NCBI GenBank assembly: GCA_913009755.1
Contig: CAJVWU010000020.1
Span: 1 to 49,722, forward strand
Direction of reading: 5' to 3'
Length of the DNA: 49,722 nt
Origin: an uncultured Bacteroidia bacterium
Lineage (GTDB): Bacteria > Bacteroidota > Bacteroidia > Bacteroidales > F082
The notes below the pieces were generated by a model. That model had not been told where the DNA came from. It saw only the letters and a list, made by a program, of their open reading frames with translations, and searched no databases. A program made the translations under genes and the position numbers. Position 1 is the stretch's first letter. Every line of letters begins with the position of its first letter. This document shows positions 9,398 to 17,787 of this stretch, piece after piece.

Positions 9398-10936
9398 ATG
9401 CTTGTAAAAACTTATGGCAGTGCCATTCACGGTGTTGATGCCAATTTGATCACCATTGAAGTGAATGTGAGCAAAGGCAAGAACTTCTATCTCACGGGAT
9501 TGCCTGACAATGCCATTAAAGAAAGTCATCACCGCCTTGTGGCGGTTTTAAACAATACGGGTTATAAGTGGCCCGGCAAACGGGTGGTGGTCAACATGGC
9601 ACCAGCAGATATCAAAAAAGAAGGCTCGTCCTATGATTTACCAATTGCCATCGGTTTGCTGGCAGCCTCGGGGCAAATGAATGAGGAGCACGTAAGTGAA
9701 TACATGATGATGGGAGAACTATCACTGGATGGCAGCCTGAACCCCATCAGGGGGGCATTGCCCGTTGCGCTGAAAGCCAAAGAAGAAGGGTTTAAAGGAT
9801 TGATCGTACCACAGCAAAATGCATCTGAGGCCGCCATTGTGGAAGGCATTGATGTATTTGGGTTCGGGCATATCCGCGAAGTGATTGAACTGTTTGAAGG
9901 AGATATCGTTCCTGAAATAACGGTCGTGAATGTGGAAGAGGTATTGTCACAAAACCTGGATAGCTATCCTTTTGATTTTGAAGATGTAAAAGGTCAGGAA
10001 AACATTAAAAGGGCGATGGAGATTGCCGCAGCCGGTGGCCATAATGTGATCATGATCGGTCCTCCGGGCTCAGGAAAAACCATGCTGGCCAAACGGTTAC
10101 CTTCAATCTTGCCACCCATGGCACTTGGCGAGGCCCTGGAAACAACAAAAATACATTCGGTTGCCGGCTTAATGAATGGAGAAACAGCATTGATCACGGC
10201 CCGGCCTTTCCGTTCGCCTCATCACACCATCAGCGATGCCGGACTGGTGGGTGGCGGTACTTATCCGCAGCCGGGCGAAATATCGCTGGCGCAGAATGGC
10301 GTTTTATTCCTTGATGAGTTACCCGAATTTAAACGATCGGTACTGGAGGTGATGCGGCAACCCATGGAAGACCGGGTGGTTACCATATCCAGGGCACGTA
10401 TTTCGGTGGAATATCCGGCCAGTTTTATGCTTGTAGCGGCGATGAACCCTTGTCCCTGTGGCTATTACAACCATCCCACCAAGGAATGTGTATGTTCGCC
10501 CGGAGCTGTAAAAAACTACCTGAACCGGATTTCGGGTCCTCTGATGGATCGGATTGATTTGCATGTTGAAGTTACACCTGTCCCGTTTACCGATCTTTCG
10601 GAAGCGCCCCCGGGTGAAAAAAGCAAAAATGTCAGGGAAAGGGTAGTTAGAGCCAGAAAAATACAGGAAGACCGGTTCAGGGATCGAAAAAAAATATTTG
10701 CCAATGCCCAGATGACAAGCAAAGACCTTGAATTATATTGTGAATTGACTGAGCAGGGTAAGAGATTGTTAAAAAATGCCATGGAAAAATTAAGCCTTTC
10801 TGCCAGAGCTTATGACCGGATACTCAAAGTGGCACGGACCATTGCCGACCTGGAAGGAGCGGAAAATATTCAACCCGAACATTTGGCCGAGGCTATTCAG
10901 TACAGAAGCCTTGACCGCGAAAGCTGGGGATCGTAA
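9398..10936 (+). CDS. comM: YifB/ComM family Mg-chelatase-like AAA+ ATPase
   Basis: The family includes ComM, a hexameric helicase promoting branch migration during natural transformation; most bacteria carry a copy of less certain function. Seen here: N-terminal ChlI-type Lon-like domain (through about residue 190), Walker A GPPGSGKT (about 230), Walker B GVLFLDELPEF (about 307), and a C-terminal region with MNPCPCGYY, CVCSP and the DRIDLHVEV arginine-finger region. Full family length (512 residues). The product from ATG 9398 begins MLVKTYGSA, like homologues; an ATG at 9380 adds six residues. It stands between the ABC-F gene and menI-like thioesterase with its own promoter box. Confidence 0.93.
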   Translation: MLVKTYGSAIHGVDANLITIEVNVSKGKNFYLTGLPDNAIKESHHRLVAVLNNTGYKWPGKRVVVNMAPADIKKEGSSYDLPIAIGLLAASGQMNEEHVSEYMMMGELSLDGSLNPIRGALPVALKAKEEGFKGLIVPQQNASEAAIVEGIDVFGFGHIREVIELFEGDIVPEITVVNVEEVLSQNLDSYPFDFEDVKGQENIKRAMEIAAAGGHNVIMIGPPGSGKTMLAKRLPSILPPMALGEALETTKIHSVAGLMNGETALITARPFRSPHHTISDAGLVGGGTYPQPGEISLAQNGVLFLDELPEFKRSVLEVMRQPMEDRVVTISRARISVEYPASFMLVAAMNPCPCGYYNHPTKECVCSPGAVKNYLNRISGPLMDRIDLHVEVTPVPFTDLSEAPPGEKSKNVRERVVRARKIQEDRFRDRKKIFANAQMTSKDLELYCELTEQGKRLLKNAMEKLSLSARAYDRILKVARTIADLEGAENIQPEHLAEAIQYRSLDRESWGS

Positions 10937-11008
10937 AAAAATGAAATTTCAGTATCGCGCTTTTTTTATTGCTGTTCATATTGCACAGCGAAAAGAAATA
11001 AAGAAAAA

Positions 11009-11431
11009 ATGAAAAAAATTAAAGCATCTGTTGAAGAGCTAAACAAGCTGAACAAGGGTACCATGATGGAAATGCTTCATATTGAATATCTTGAAGCGGA
11101 TGATGGCTATTTCAAAGCACGTATGCCGGTCAACGAAAGGACAAAACAGCCAGCGGGCATTCTGCATGGAGGGGCTACCCTTGCACTGGCTGAAACCATT
11201 GCCGGGCTGGGTTCGGCCATTATTGTTGATTTGAATCAATATGAAGTGCGCGGTTCACAGGTCAGCGCTAACCATGTGGGTACGGCACACTCGGGATGGG
11301 TTTATGCCGAGGCCCGTCTTATCCATCGTGGCCGAAATACGCATGTCTGGAATATTGACATTAAAGACGAAGATGGCCGGATGGTTTCTACATGCCGTAT
11401 AACAAACTTCATTATCAGGAAAGATAATTAG
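11009..11431 (+). CDS. menI: Hotdog-fold thioesterase, probable 1,4-dihydroxy-2-naphthoyl-CoA hydrolase
   Basis: A 140-residue PaaI/YdiI-type hotdog thioesterase. It carries the MPVNERTKQPAGILHGG block and the helix with LAETIAG (the catalytic acid position of the family), then SANHVGTAHSG and HVWNIDI, all closely matching E. coli YdiI (MenI) over the full length. MenI releases CoA from DHNA-CoA before prenylation by MenA. The window also encodes MenF, D, C, E, B and A, which supports the assignment, but this gene lies 18 kb away from the nearest of them, and YdiI-like enzymes also accept other aryl-CoA esters. Its stop overlaps that of the small reverse ORF at 11428-11595. Confidence 0.78.
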   Translation: MKKIKASVEELNKLNKGTMMEMLHIEYLEADDGYFKARMPVNERTKQPAGILHGGATLALAETIAGLGSAIIVDLNQYEVRGSQVSANHVGTAHSGWVYAEARLIHRGRNTHVWNIDIKDEDGRMVSTCRITNFIIRKDN

Positions 11432-11595
11432 TGCCCTGTTTTCTTGTTGTTAAAGAACAAACCGGCTTTGATTTCATCCTTCAGGAAGCCTTCGTCATCA
11501 TAATCATCATCCTTGTCAATAATATCAGTTGCTTCCTGAAGGATGAAATCAATAGCAATGATAATCAAATGCAAGATTTTGAAGGCTTTAGCCAT
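11428..11595 (-). CDS. Possible small protein (55 aa), hydrophobic N-terminus and acidic centre
   Basis: An ATG-to-TAA frame of 56 codons on the minus strand. The product has a hydrophobic stretch (about residues 7-19, HLIIIAIDFIL), an acidic run (IIDKDDDYDDE) and a basic C-terminus. It converges on the thioesterase gene with overlapping stops. Against it: the first codons (ATGGCTAAAGCC) belong to a palindromic repeat also present at 11618-11633, and the body holds a perfect 22-bp inverted repeat. It may be repeat DNA rather than a gene. No family recognised. Confidence 0.3.
   Translation of the reverse strand: MAKAFKILHLIIIAIDFILQEATDIIDKDDDYDDEGFLKDEIKAGLFFNNKKTGH
11468..11552. repeat. 22-bp perfect inverted repeat, 41-bp spacer
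   Basis: Arms at 11468-11489 and 11531-11552 are exact reverse complements (core CATCCTTCAGGAAGC). RNA from either strand could fold into a long hairpin at the 3' end of the thioesterase transcript. Confidence 0.85.
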
Positions 11596-11633
11596 TAATC
11601 AAAAAGAAAGAGGGAAAATTAATGGCTAAAGCC
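11584..11633. repeat. Inverted pair of GGCTTTAGCCATTAAT elements
   Basis: Arms GGCTTTAGCCATTAAT (11584-11599) and ATTAATGGCTAAAGCC (11618-11633) are exact reverse complements; each contains the 10-bp palindrome GGCTTTAGCC. REP-like extragenic element, not coding. Confidence 0.75.
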
Positions 11634-11667
11634 GTTTTTCTCCTGAACAGCGATCCCTGCCCGGGTT

Positions 11668-11681
11668 CCGATAGCTATCGG
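11668..11681. repeat. Palindrome CCGATAGCTATCGG
   Basis: Perfect 14-bp palindrome flanked by CCCGGGTT and GACGGGG, between the repeat pair and the end of the flavoenzyme gene. Probably another short extragenic palindrome. Confidence 0.6.
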
Positions 11682-11718
11682 GACGGGGCAAAATACATCT
11701 CCAACCAAAACTTAGGAA

Positions 11719-13593
11719 CTAATCAGGTTCAATTGTTAATGCCAGATAATAGGCACCGGCAATGGCTTCCTGTGCTTTTCCCGGTTTCGCAGCATCACCA
11801 ACAATATAGAGTGGTACTTTTCCGGCCAGTTTGGCTTTAAGTTCATCCACCGGTTTCATGCCCGTTGCCATCACAATTTTATCAATACCTTCTAAAGTAC
11901 TTGTTTCCCCCTTTTTTTCAATGGTAACGCGCGCACCGTTTATTTCAACGACTTTAGTGTTCAGGTGAATGGGGATGTTTTTCTGGTTCAGTTTCTGAAG
12001 TGTAAGTTTCTTTTCCAGCATTTCCATGCCCCGTGCTATTTCGTCCAGCATTTCCACAATGATCACTTTGTTGTTCAGGTCAACCAGTTTGCTGGCCATC
12101 TCGATACCGATCAATCCTCCGCCAACAACAAGGATGGTTTGATCTTCAGGCAGGTTGTTTTCTTCAAGAAAATCGGCCCAGTAATACGTTTTTAAACCTT
12201 TTATCGGAGGTACGACAGGGACGGAACCGGTAGCAATGATTACTCCATCATAGCCTTTTCCCACCAGATTTTCAACTTTGGCTTTTTCGTGTTTCACCTC
12301 AATGCCGGCGTCGCGGATTTCATTTTTAAAATAATCCACGATCTCTTTCAGGCTTTCTTTTTTAGGTGGCAACCAGGCCAGGTTAAATTGTCCTCCCAAC
12401 CTGTCTTTCTCAAAAAGGGTTACCTGGTGTCCCCGTTTTTTCAACGAGATGGATGCCTGCATCCCGGCCAGTCCGCCGCCGGCTACAGCAATATGTTTTT
12501 TCTTTGTTATCGGTTGCAACGGGTTTTCCCCTTCGTGCCCGACAATTGGATTGACCACACAACCGAGGCCGGCTCCGCTTTTTACCCCACCGAGGCATCC
12601 TTCGGAACAGGCAGGGCACGGCCGGATGTTTCCCTCAACAAGGTGCAGGTATTTACCTGTAAAACCGGGATCGGCAACCAATGCCCTTCCCAATCCGATG
12701 TAATCAGCATGGTATTCATTCAGCAGGAAGTCAACATCCTTTGCAGAGTTTATCCTGCCCACAAAGACGACCGGCATACCCACTTCTTTTTTCAGGCGGG
12801 CTGCCATTTCCCATGTCTTTCCTTTGGGGACAAACATGTGCTGGAAAAACCACAGCGGCGTTGAACAGGCTGTTCCTGCCGTGACATGAATGGCGGCAAC
12901 CCCTTTCTTTTTAAGGATCTTTGCAAACCTGATCATGTCTTCAAGGTGAAAACCGTTGGGGGTCATTTCGTCGCCGCTGATGCGGGCGATGATTGGAATG
13001 TGGATAGCTTTTTGGACATTTTCCAGAATTTCCAGCGGAAATTTAATCCTGTTTTCAAAACTTCCCCCGTATTCATCTTGCCGGGTATTTACTGCAGGTG
13101 AAATAAATTGTGCCATCAGATAGCCGTGGCCGAATTGCAGCTCAATGATATCGAAGCCGGCTTTTTCGGCACGGCGGGCTGCATCCTGAAAAAGTGAAAT
13201 AACCTGTAACCTATCCGCACGGTCCATGGCTTTGGGAACAGCACCCCTGTTTTCGCAAGCTGTGTCAACCGAAGATAAAAAATAATTACCCGGCAGTTTC
13301 GGATTGGCCATTCTGCCGGGATGGTTCAGGTGGGCAATGGCTTTGGCCCCATTATCGTGAACGCTGTTGTTGAGAACAATCAGTCCTTCAATTTTATCGT
13401 CATCATCAATACCCAGTTGAGTGGGCAGTTCACGTAATCCTTTATCCAGATATAAAGGCTCGTAAGTAACAGCACCCATGTTTTTTGAACGTACATCGTA
13501 AAAATTAAGGTGCCTTTGATTTACCTTTCCGTTACCTGTGGTGTAACCCAGTTTGACCGGGGCAAAGATGAACGGGTTTTTAAGAGATAACAT
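11719..13593 (-). CDS. NADH:flavin oxidoreductase / 2,4-dienoyl-CoA reductase-like (FadH type)
   Basis: Old-yellow-enzyme TIM barrel (about residues 1-340) fused to an FAD/NAD(P)-binding module (about 375 to the end), the layout of 2,4-dienoyl-CoA reductase, trimethylamine dehydrogenase and related enzymes. Seen: active-site-region HLNHPGR, FGHGYLMAQFISP, the 4Fe-4S ligands CPACSEGC...GC, FAD motif AGGGLAGMQ and NAD(P) motif VVGGGLIGIEMA, ending with IVGDAAKPG. The substrate cannot be read from the sequence; an enoate or dienoyl thioester is the usual one. The ATG at 13593 gives the family N-terminus; an ATG at 13617 would add eight residues. It appears monocistronic, with a palindromic repeat just upstream. 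Confidence 0.88.
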   Translation of the reverse strand: MLSLKNPFIFAPVKLGYTTGNGKVNQRHLNFYDVRSKNMGAVTYEPLYLDKGLRELPTQLGIDDDDKIEGLIVLNNSVHDNGAKAIAHLNHPGRMANPKLPGNYFLSSVDTACENRGAVPKAMDRADRLQVISLFQDAARRAEKAGFDIIELQFGHGYLMAQFISPAVNTRQDEYGGSFENRIKFPLEILENVQKAIHIPIIARISGDEMTPNGFHLEDMIRFAKILKKKGVAAIHVTAGTACSTPLWFFQHMFVPKGKTWEMAARLKKEVGMPVVFVGRINSAKDVDFLLNEYHADYIGLGRALVADPGFTGKYLHLVEGNIRPCPACSEGCLGGVKSGAGLGCVVNPIVGHEGENPLQPITKKKHIAVAGGGLAGMQASISLKKRGHQVTLFEKDRLGGQFNLAWLPPKKESLKEIVDYFKNEIRDAGIEVKHEKAKVENLVGKGYDGVIIATGSVPVVPPIKGLKTYYWADFLEENNLPEDQTILVVGGGLIGIEMASKLVDLNNKVIIVEMLDEIARGMEMLEKKLTLQKLNQKNIPIHLNTKVVEINGARVTIEKKGETSTLEGIDKIVMATGMKPVDELKAKLAGKVPLYIVGDAAKPGKAQEAIAGAYYLALTIEPD

Positions 13594-13644
13594 GGTTTTA
13601 TTTTTTAGGTTAAACATTTGGGTTTTATTGTTCGATTGTTTTAT

Positions 13645-13664
13645 CCCCGCCCTAAAGGACGGGG
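13645..13664. repeat. GC-rich extragenic palindrome, family A copy 1
   Basis: CCCCGCCCTAAAGGACGGGG: 8-bp arms around TAAA with one mismatch, upstream of the flavoenzyme gene. Related copies at 13707-13724, 18141-18160 and 33601-33620. Confidence 0.75.
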
Positions 13665-13706
13665 TAACAGATTTGTTTCAGAATCTTGATTTCGCTTTCA
13701 GTTTCT

Positions 13707-13724
13707 CCGCCCTTTAGGGTGCGG
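13707..13724. repeat. GC-rich extragenic palindrome, family A copy 2
   Basis: CCGCCCTTTAGGGTGCGG, an imperfect version lying 43 bases after copy 1 in opposite orientation. Confidence 0.6.
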
Positions 13725-13756
13725 TTTAATCCTGTATGCTTTTTTCTCCCCAACTC

Positions 13757-14410
13757 CTAACCCTTCTTATACGCTTTCAGTAAACGGGCATATTTTTTGA
13801 AATACAAATTTTCCTCAAACTGATCAAATCCGAAAGTTTTCAATATCTCTTTCCAGTTGCGTTCCACATAATCAAAAGCATATTTGCATTCAATTTTTTT
13901 AAAGATAAAACGATGATGGGCCGGCATTTCAGCCAGCTTAAATTCACCAAAATCAAGTATGAAAAAAATCCCGTCAGGTTTTAAATGGCCCCAAACATTT
14001 TTAATCACCGTTTGCCTTACCTCATGAGGAAAGCCGTGGATGACAAAGCTGATAAATATTTTATCGAATTTTTTATTCAGGTCAAAGGGCTGGTCAATAC
14101 GCCGGAGGATGAATGTTGCTCGTTTATCATTTTTGAATTTGTTTCGGAACTGTTCTCCCATTATGTCAGAAACATCCATTCCTGTAACGGTTCCCTTGTT
14201 AGAGAGATAATCCAGCATTAAAGCGGCGTTTCGGCCTGTTCCACAACCCAGGTCGAGGATGTCATCATCAGGTTGGATATCCATACTACGGATTGCTTTT
14301 CGGATAAATCCACGGTAAAGGCCGAAGGAAGCAGTGTTAATGATCCAGTCATAATTTTTTAATGTGAAGGGAGATAATTCCACTCCCGAATCCGGATATA
14401 TTTTTTTCAT
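13757..14410 (-). CDS. Class I SAM-dependent methyltransferase
   Basis: 217 residues with the SAM-binding motif I DDILDLGCGTGRNAALM (about 53-69), a following acidic residue region (VTGMDVSD) and motif IV/V ILDFGEF. Such small Rossmann-fold enzymes methylate diverse acceptors; I cannot name the substrate. The start codon overlaps the stop of the upstream MFS gene by four bases (ATGA), so the two are translationally coupled. UbiE/MenG, the last menaquinone step, has this fold too, but the sequence lacks clear UbiE signatures, so I do not assign it. Confidence 0.8.
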   Translation of the reverse strand: MKKIYPDSGVELSPFTLKNYDWIINTASFGLYRGFIRKAIRSMDIQPDDDILDLGCGTGRNAALMLDYLSNKGTVTGMDVSDIMGEQFRNKFKNDKRATFILRRIDQPFDLNKKFDKIFISFVIHGFPHEVRQTVIKNVWGHLKPDGIFFILDFGEFKLAEMPAHHRFIFKKIECKYAFDYVERNWKEILKTFGFDQFEENLYFKKYARLLKAYKKG

Positions 14411-15627
14411 TTCTTACAATTAAGTTTGTGAATAAAAAACAAAGATGAAAAAACAATAAGAATATAAAGAATAAAAAACGGTTGAAAACCATAATGTTTT
14501 ATTAACCAACCCCCAAACAGGGGGAAAAGGGCAGGCAGCATGTTCCCGGCCCCTGCGATGCCGGTATATAATGCCCGGTTTTCGGTGCCTGACACTTCAA
14601 GCAATACGCCATTCATGGTGATGCCGTAAATGGCAAAAACGATACCTCCCACAAAAAATAACATATAAAATGGCGGCAAACCCGGAGAAAAAAGAAGGAT
14701 AATGGGGATGATAAAAGTTAGAAATACATTGCTGTAAAGGAGATAGCGGTATTTGTATTTTCCTGACAAAGCAAACAGCAACAATCCTGTGGCTACACTC
14801 CCGATAACTTTATAAAGCAGAAAAGAACCCGTATCGGCACTTTGTGTCTGGAAATTTTCTTTGGCATACAAAATAACAAAGGGCAGCAAAGTAATGCTGA
14901 TTCCCTGGGTATTGATAAATCCCAGGAAATAGCCCAGCCTGCCGTTTTGTTTCAATTCGCCCCGGATCAATTGTAAAAAATGCTTCGGGTTTTTTACGGT
15001 CAGTTTTGAAGGGATGACTTCTTTCAGGTTCCAAAAACCAAGGGAAGCAATGAACAACGCGGCAAACCCGATGAAGAACATATAGGAATAGTTAACAGGA
15101 TAACCGGTGATGGTCAACACTCTTTTAGCCAGCAAAGCCGATATAAATAAAATGGCCCCGGTAATCACCTGTTTTACAGAAAAGAAAGGCTTCCGCGACT
15201 TCATATTGATTGATTTGCCCAGTATGTCGGTATAACTGATATTGGCAAAAGCCCCGCCCAGTGAGAAAACCGTAATCACAATAAAGATCAGCCATAGTGC
15301 ATATCTGCCGTGCATTTGTGTTGAATAAAAAAGAATTATACTTAAAGCAAGCAGCGAAACAATACGCGAATTGATACCAATCAGCAGGAATGGTTTTTTA
15401 AAGGAATAGTTGCTGATAAACGGGGCAAAGAACAATTGGGTAATGCTGGATCCGCCAAGCATGATGGCTGTCATAATGCCGATCTGAACGGCTTTTCCCC
15501 CCGCATCAACCAACATGGCCGGGATTACCGTGTCCACATCAATAAAATTACGGGCAAAAGCAAGAAACCCCGCATGCCAGATCAGCGAATAAAAATTCCG
15601 GTTTGATATTTTCTGTGTCAGTATCAT
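14407..15627 (-). CDS. MFS transporter
   Basis: 406 residues with about 12 hydrophobic segments and short charged loops, typical of a major facilitator superfamily permease in the inner membrane. The N-terminal half has an RNFIDVDTVIPAML segment and the middle loop is basic (about residues 190-225). Substrate unknown. The stop codon overlaps the start of the methyltransferase gene by four bases. The gene begins five bases after the end of the truncated methyltransferase frame, so it may have lost or gained a promoter when that gene was cut. Confidence 0.87.
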   Translation of the reverse strand: MILTQKISNRNFYSLIWHAGFLAFARNFIDVDTVIPAMLVDAGGKAVQIGIMTAIMLGGSSITQLFFAPFISNYSFKKPFLLIGINSRIVSLLALSIILFYSTQMHGRYALWLIFIVITVFSLGGAFANISYTDILGKSINMKSRKPFFSVKQVITGAILFISALLAKRVLTITGYPVNYSYMFFIGFAALFIASLGFWNLKEVIPSKLTVKNPKHFLQLIRGELKQNGRLGYFLGFINTQGISITLLPFVILYAKENFQTQSADTGSFLLYKVIGSVATGLLLFALSGKYKYRYLLYSNVFLTFIIPIILLFSPGLPPFYMLFFVGGIVFAIYGITMNGVLLEVSGTENRALYTGIAGAGNMLPALFPLFGGWLIKHYGFQPFFILYILIVFSSLFFIHKLNCKK

Positions 15628-15631
15628 AGAA

Positions 15632-16006
15632 TTAGCTACATGACTGCAATATTTTCATGGGTTTATATTTTTGTTTGTTAACCGATGGGTTAACCCGTCG
15701 GTTATTATAATTATTTCGTTGTGCCTGCGCACCGAAGTGCTTCGGTACACAGGTGTTTGTCGTAACCCGGACATGGATACCCCGTTCAGCAGCAACATTG
15801 ATCATGGCTTTCGAGGGATCAACCCCTTCTTTTATGCCCATGGGTTCGGCAAACCTTCCGGTGCCAACGCCTATTTCAACGCCTTTTCCGTTTTCGGGAA
15901 CCAGTTGTTTAAGTGCCAGCAATTCGGATTGAAAAACATAATAATGATCCGCAAACCACTGTTCGTAGATATCAGTATATCGATCAAATGGTTCTGTTTT
16001 AGCCAT
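15632..16006 (-). pseudogene. Truncated class I methyltransferase of the ORP-like operon
   Basis: The first ~79 residues (16006 down to about 15770) look like the N-terminus of a SAM methyltransferase: DRYTDIYEQWF..., then motif I GVEIGVGTGRFAEPMGI. After ERGIHV the frame runs into short palindromes (15731-15746 and 15682-15701) and an unrelated tail. Motifs II-V and more than half of the usual ~200-220 residues are missing. Related methyltransferases are known beside MinD/NifX-type clusters, so this was probably the last gene of the operon that starts at 19215. The 12-base gap to the ATPase gene fits. A functional fragment is unlikely. Confidence 0.75.
15682..15746. repeat. Two palindromes at the truncation point
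   Basis: CCGATGGGTTAACCCGTCGG (15682-15701, one mismatch) and ACCGAAGTGCTTCGGT (15731-15746, 7-bp perfect arms). Both fall in the part of the methyltransferase frame that no longer resembles the family, so they mark the DNA that replaced its 3' end. Confidence 0.65.
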
Positions 16007-16018
16007 AATTTTATTGTT

Positions 16019-16915
16019 TCATTTTACCTTTTCAACTTCGGTATATTCGGTTTCAGCAATACTTTCCCATATTTGATGTATCATTTTTGAAATGTTGGAA
16101 TAGGGCTGATATTCCACAATGGTTTTGGCTTGCAACATGGCTTCAACCATAACCGTATCAAAAGGGATTTTTACCAAAAGCGGGATCGAGTTTTCATGTA
16201 AGTATTTTTCTATTTCACCAGTTACCTGATCATTGATGTCGTATTTATTGATAACGGCAAAAATATCAATATTAAAGTTTCCGGCCAGCTCAATCAGCCG
16301 TCCGGCATCATGCAATCCTGATTTTGTGGGCTCTATCACCATCAATACTTTGTGGGTCCCTGTCAGAGCCGATATGACCGGGCATCCTATTCCGGGGGGG
16401 CCGTCGGTGATGATGAATTTTGCTCCCGTATTTTGGGCAATCTCCCTTGTTTTTTTTCTGACTTCGGTTACCAGTTTTCCGGAGTTTTGCTCACCTGCCC
16501 CCATTTTGGCATGTACCAGTGTGCCAAACCGGCTGTTGGAAACATACCAGAAATTGTTGTTGTTCCTCTCCGAGCGTATGGCTTGTTCCGGGCAGATTCG
16601 TTCACATAACCGGCAGCCTTCACAGTCAAAAGGGTTGATTTCAAGCCCGCCGGAAGGTTTGTAATGGATGGCATCAAACCGGCAGTATTCCACACATAGG
16701 CTACAGTGTGTACACAGCTCATCGTCAATGATGGCTACCCAGTTGCTTTCAAGCCGGTGTTCTTCAAGAATATCAGGCTTTAAGATCAGATGCAGGTCGG
16801 CGGCATCCACGTCCGCATCACAAAATACGGCATCACGTGCCACCGATGCCAGGGCGGCAGCGATGGTCGTTTTTCCGGTACCCCCTTTCCCGCTCAACAA
16901 GGTGATCTCATGCAT
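16019..16915 (-). CDS. MinD/ParA-type P-loop ATPase with inserted 2x[4Fe-4S] ferredoxin domain (B)
   Basis: Deviant Walker A SGKGGTGKTT at the N-terminus (about residues 8-17), then two ferredoxin motifs, CTHCSLCVEYC (about 70-80) and CEGCRLCERIC (about 100-110), inserted in the ATPase, then DGPPGIGCPV and the NKYD guanine/adenine-region motif. This domain plan is that of the MinD-superfamily ATPases found in ORP-type gene clusters of anaerobes, related to Nbp35/Mrp metal-cluster carriers. Start taken at ATG 16915, two bases after the previous stop; an ATG at 16933 would overlap that gene by 26 bases. Likely works as partner of the paralogue just upstream. Iron-sulfur or mixed-metal cluster handling is inference. 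Confidence 0.9.
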   Translation of the reverse strand: MHEITLLSGKGGTGKTTIAAALASVARDAVFCDADVDAADLHLILKPDILEEHRLESNWVAIIDDELCTHCSLCVEYCRFDAIHYKPSGGLEINPFDCEGCRLCERICPEQAIRSERNNNNFWYVSNSRFGTLVHAKMGAGEQNSGKLVTEVRKKTREIAQNTGAKFIITDGPPGIGCPVISALTGTHKVLMVIEPTKSGLHDAGRLIELAGNFNIDIFAVINKYDINDQVTGEIEKYLHENSIPLLVKIPFDTVMVEAMLQAKTIVEYQPYSNISKMIHQIWESIAETEYTEVEKVK

Positions 16916-17786
16916 AATGGCCGGTCTTTTCAATTATTTCAATAATGATATTTTGATAGAGGTCTTCAATTTCTTTGGGAATTTGTTTTAACAAGGCTCC
17001 CCGGGCATAAACGGATGCATACGCTTTGTTGAAAGGGATCTCTCCGATGATTTCAATATTTTCCTTGTCCAGGTAATCATATAAATCCCGGTTACCCAAT
17101 CCGGCTTTGTTTACAATTACCCCAAAAGATTTTCCCAGTTCCCTTAATAAATCAACGGTAAGCTTCAGGTCATTCAGTCCGAAAGGTGTGGGTTCGGTAA
17201 CCAAAATAACGTAATCGGCATCCGCGGTGGTGGTAACTACCGGGCAACTGGTGCCGGGAGGGGAGTCGTATAAAATTATTTCTGCCTCGTTGACCGGTTG
17301 CTTTTTCAGTGTTTTTATCAAAAGCGTTTGCATTGCTGACCCGATTTTCAAGCTGCCTACCAGCAAATGGGCTTTGCCGTCAATAGTATGCGACCTGATC
17401 TTTCCGATGGAATAGGGCTTTTCGGTAATGGCCTCATCACGGCAGGCGACAAGGCAGGCACCGCAGGAATGACAAAGGCCTGGGTTTATTTCAGCAAACT
17501 GTACCAGTGGTATCACCACAATAGCATTGAACTCGCAATATTCGACGCATCTTCTGCAAAAGGTACATTTGTCAGTGTTGATTTCGGGGATGAGCTGATT
17601 TGCATCTTTTTCATCAACCGGGGTTGCATCCGGAAAAAAGATAAGGTCATTGGGTTCTTCCACATCACAGTCAACCAGTAACACATGGTTTGTCCGGAAC
17701 TGGCGGATAAAATGAAACAGGTTGACCGCTACGGTTGTCTTTCCTGTTCCCCCTTTACCACTGGCTATGGCAATTTTAACGGGCAT
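16908..17786 (-). CDS. MinD/ParA-type P-loop ATPase with inserted 2x[4Fe-4S] ferredoxin domain (A)
   Basis: Paralogue of the next gene with the same plan: ASGKGGTGKTT near the N-terminus, ferredoxin motifs CTFCRRCVEYC and CHSCGACLVAC in the insert, then DSPPGTSCPV and NKAG. ATG 17786 gives the family N-terminus MPVKIAIASGKGG and leaves one base after the NifX-like gene's stop; the longer frame to 17840 would overlap that gene by 53 bases. Sequence differs enough from its neighbour that the pair probably forms a heterodimer, as in ORP clusters. The same operon carries two small NifX-type proteins, the likely clients. Confidence 0.9.
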   Translation of the reverse strand: MPVKIAIASGKGGTGKTTVAVNLFHFIRQFRTNHVLLVDCDVEEPNDLIFFPDATPVDEKDANQLIPEINTDKCTFCRRCVEYCEFNAIVVIPLVQFAEINPGLCHSCGACLVACRDEAITEKPYSIGKIRSHTIDGKAHLLVGSLKIGSAMQTLLIKTLKKQPVNEAEIILYDSPPGTSCPVVTTTADADYVILVTEPTPFGLNDLKLTVDLLRELGKSFGVIVNKAGLGNRDLYDYLDKENIEIIGEIPFNKAYASVYARGALLKQIPKEIEDLYQNIIIEIIEKTGHYA

Positions 17787-17787
17787 G

